Shown here: in pieces, positions 22,672 to 25,181 of the stretch
How positions within the stretch are numbered: the stretch's first letter is position 1
How the letters are laid out: every line of letters starts with the position of its first letter
DNA from: Neelides folsomi
Lineage: Eukaryota; Arthropoda; Collembola; Neelipleona; Neelidae
Assembly (NCBI GenBank): GCA_034687125.1
Contig: JAQGBZ010000626.1
Span: 1-25,181 of the forward strand
Direction: 5' to 3'
DNA: 25,181 nt
Translations under genes and position numbers: made by a program
Notes under the pieces: generated by a model
Seen by the model: only the letters and a program-made list of their open reading frames with translations
Told to the model about the DNA's origin: nothing
Databases searched by the model: none

Positions 22672-22888
22672 AATATTTAATTAAATAAAGACACAATTAC
22701 CTCGTTTATTTACGATTTATTATTTTAATGAATATAATTCTCAAATTCTCATTAATTTTTTAATATGTGAGCATAAAATACATCTAATATAATTTTATAA
22801 TTGTTTGTTTATTATATTGAATAAAAAATATTTAAACTTTAATGTTAGTGATATTTAATGTTTATAGAGGTATTTAATTTAATTGGAA

Positions 22889-23062
22889 TTAATGGTTTAG
22901 AAGAATTGAGACAAATTGGAGTTGTTGAATGAAAGCTGCGTTTGCTTTACCGGCCCTTGTGAATTGCAGCTCATAAATAACTTTTTTAACTCTCCTGTGA
23001 CTCCCTTCATTTAAATGATTAACCCGATTGGCCATTTCAACTTCTTTCTTACACATCATCAT
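22889..23062 (-). CDS. Short unidentified open frame, head-to-head with NIPSNAP
   Basis: On the minus strand, three consecutive ATGs (the first at 23062) open a 57-residue frame. It is rich in charged residues early (MMMCKKEVEMANRVNHLNEG) and ends FIQQLQFVSILLNH. The frame is also open upstream to about 23107, and an acceptor-like TTGAAG sits at about 23092. A donor-like GTAAAG lies near 22950, so it could instead be an internal exon ending after ELQFTRAG. It resembles no family I know. Its start would be about 70 bp from the NIPSNAP ATG. It may be a chance frame in promoter DNA. Confidence 0.2.
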   Translation of the reverse strand: MMMCKKEVEMANRVNHLNEGSHRRVKKVIYELQFTRAGKANAAFIQQLQFVSILLNH

Positions 23063-23132
23063 ATCACTCCCATCAGTCAGTCCATTAATCTTCAATTGAG
23101 CATTTAATTACATAAGTTGACCTTTGAAAATC

Positions 23133-24712
23133 ATGATGGCAAACGTGATAAAGGCCTCATCGAAACTTATTCCCAGTTTCATTCCAATTTCAAGGTTCGT
23201 ATTTATTTTAATTTCGTATACAATATTCGTATACTGTCTTAATGTTATTACAATAAGTCGATAAGATAGGATTATTAAGATTATAAGATTAATAATTATG
23301 TTACACGTTACAAGTGTAATGAATTTTTGCCTATGATATTACAGTTGTTAATAAAAATAAGTTATGGTGAAAAGTAAATGCTGAAATTATAATTTATTCT
23401 TAATTATTATTTGTAAATATTTATTCTTTAAAACATTTTTTTATAAAACTAATAAGCGGAAGAATTAACTTTTTGTTAATTGGATTCATTTCTTATTTCT
23501 TCACAGGAGATGTTTGAGTTTAAGTTGTGTGCGAAATGCCGAGGATGGATTCTTCAGCAAACTTTTCGTCCGCCAAATCCAACCAACAAAGGAATCACAT
23601 TCGACAATGCTTTCCGACAAAGAGGTCATCTTTGAACTTCAAACTCATCATGTCAAACCTGAATCGCTCGACTCTTATCTCAAAAATTAGTAAAGTTAAC
23701 AATTGATCAGAATATATTTTAAAATGTTAAATAACATTCTAATAAGCATTTCACTCCAATTGATGACTTTATATTAATGTATTTTAATCAAGATCATTAA
23801 ATTCTATTTATTAATTTAAAGTGAACATCATGTGAAGGTGAGCGAGAACTTGAAATCGGGTGAATTGATTGGAAGTTGGGTGGTGAGTGTTGGAAATCAA
23901 GATCAAGTTCTTCATCTTTGGAAATACTCCGGCGGTTATTCCACAGTGGATCAATCAATGAAACTCCTGGACAAAAACGATGTAAGTGAATTTCATCAAT
24001 TTCATTAAATTAATAATAAGTTATAAATATTTATTTAATTTTTATTATCATTGCATTTGATATATTTATATGTAAAATCTAAATACTAATCTCAATCATT
24101 GATTAAACAGGATTTGCGCAAATTGGTCAAAGAGCGTCTTCCCTATCTCCAAAGCCGTCAATCCCAATACGTTCTTCCATTCAGTTATTGGCCTGTGGGG
24201 GATGCACGTCAAGGAGGAAACATTTACGAGATCCGAAGTTACATTCTCAAACCCGGGACGATGATCGAATGGGGAAACAACTGGGCCAGGGCAATCAATT
24301 TCAGACAACACAACGAAGAAGCATTTGCTGGATTTTTCAGCCAAATAGGGCGTTTGTACAATGTTCATCATATTTGGTGTAAGTTGTTCAAAATAAATTC
24401 TAATTTGATTCCATTCAGTTTAATATCCAATAATTTAATTAACCTTAATGGATTTATCTTAAATTATTACTTAACTATTGATTTCTTTAAATTATTAATT
24501 AACTAATGATGTATTTTAAATTGTGAATTAACTAATGATTTATTTTAAAATATTAATTTGAAGGCTATAAGGATCTACAAGGACGTAAAGAAACTCGTGA
24601 AGCCGCATGGCGTAAACCAGGCTGGGACGAATGTGTCGCTTACACAGTTCCCCTCATAAGAGAAATGGACACCAGAATTCTCCACCCGACTTCTTTCTCT
24701 CCAACCAAATAA
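23133..24712 (+). CDS. NIPSNAP: NIPSNAP family mitochondrial protein
   Basis: Five exons: 23133-23194, 23507-23689, 23822-23981, 24111-24378, 24564-24712; phases match; 273 residues, normal for NIPSNAP1/2 orthologues. The N-terminus is a basic, acid-free presequence ([20 protein letters not shown]) typical of mitochondrial import. Then come [30 protein letters not shown], a dimeric alpha/beta-barrel repeat with [20 protein letters not shown], and a second repeat with [34 protein letters not shown] and a conserved C-terminus ([13 protein letters not shown]). NIPSNAPs sit in mitochondria; in mammals they mark damaged mitochondria for mitophagy. Two Met codons open the frame; the first is used here. 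A poly(A) signal is at 24772-24777. The gene looks intact. Confidence 0.95.
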
Positions 24713-25012
24713 AATGGTGAAATGGAATTTTTATTCAGACAATAATACAATTAAATTACAATCATTAACTAAATAAATACCATATTTAAAATTGTATTTA
24801 AAATACACTTCTTAATTTCTAATTCAATTATTATTCTGTTTATGTCTTATGTAAATAAATTGTTTAAAATATGCAAAATCAACTTTTGTAACAATCAATT
24901 CATTTATTGATTTATTCACCCAATGCAAAAGAAACGTTTACTAAATAACATTTTTTTAATTTTAATAGAACTAATATTTATTTATTATTAATTTATTAAT
25001 TGTAATAAAATT
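24713..25012. other. Non-coding, convergent 3' ends
   Basis: AT-rich DNA between the NIPSNAP stop (plus) and the stop of a minus-strand gene. It holds poly(A) signals for both: AATAAA at 24772-24777 and minus-strand AATAAA copies around 24977-24982. Confidence 0.6.
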
Positions 25013-25181
25013 TCAATGGTTTAATTTGCCCAAATGGGAAGGATTTTTCTCGGGCATTCTTTTCCTGACGAATGTTTGTGTGGAACCATACGGGAAAGAA
25101 TTGCTCCTTTCCGTCATAACTTTCCTGATCAGTTCCTGGGCATTTTTCATTGCAACGTCGTGATTTCCATCCGAGTTTTCA
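25013..25181 (-). CDS. C-terminal exon of an unidentified gene (partial)
   Basis: A minus-strand frame is open from the window edge to a TGA at 25015-25013, giving 55 residues. It is protein-like and GC-richer than its surroundings: a helical stretch (HDVAMKNAQELIRKVMTERS), then FPYGSTQTFVRKRMPEKNPS and the end HLGKLNH. No acceptor is visible before the edge. I do not recognise the family. The lack of membrane or Cys-rich features suggests an intracellular tail. Confidence 0.6.
   Translation of the reverse strand, partial: ENSDGNHDVAMKNAQELIRKVMTERSNSFPYGSTQTFVRKRMPEKNPSHLGKLNH

Overview
The window is AT-rich DNA from an invertebrate nuclear genome, most likely an arthropod. Most genes are split by short (about 70-120 nt) GT-AG introns, there is no operon logic, and one gene is an EFLamide neuropeptide precursor, a family best known from arthropods. 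A decayed receptor-tyrosine-kinase fragment and an acyl-CoA reductase end fit a springtail, mite or crustacean. I cannot name the species. Gene models below were built by hand from open frames, splice sites and phase matching, so exon ends are good but not proven.

Left third (1-4385): the N-terminal exon of a fatty acyl-CoA reductase on the minus strand, then about 2.6 kb of non-coding DNA. That stretch holds a 16-bp minisatellite, a perfect 20-bp palindrome, a GC-richer island with nested inverted repeats that looks like a structured RNA, a hairpin-type repeat and a dead tyrosine-kinase fragment. A small two-exon gene for a secreted Asn/Gly/Trp-rich peptide follows (minus).

Middle (4386-14476): a 12-exon secreted carboxylesterase with a Thr-rich stalk and a GPI-like tail (minus, includes a 7-nt microexon); a divergent SLC13/INDY-type transporter (plus) whose first SNT motif is altered; a four-exon secreted Cys-rich protein (minus); and, about 107 bp away head-to-head, an IQ-motif coiled-coil protein resembling the axonemal dynein regulatory complex subunit DRC10 (plus).

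Right (14477-25181): a probable gene fragment reminiscent of the N-terminal domain of cytosolic carboxypeptidases; a GC-richer patch that may be a 5' exon; the two-exon EFLamide (TRH-related) neuropeptide precursor; a complete ERMP1-type endoplasmic reticulum M28 metallopeptidase; a complete NIPSNAP mitochondrial protein; and the last exon of an unidentified minus-strand gene at the edge.

The genes do not form one pathway; this is an ordinary eukaryotic neighbourhood. The items most worth following are the EFLamide precursor with its divergent GADYM-amide copy, the structured-RNA candidate at 1324-1469, the 7-nt microexon, and the two small secreted peptides that I cannot place in a family.
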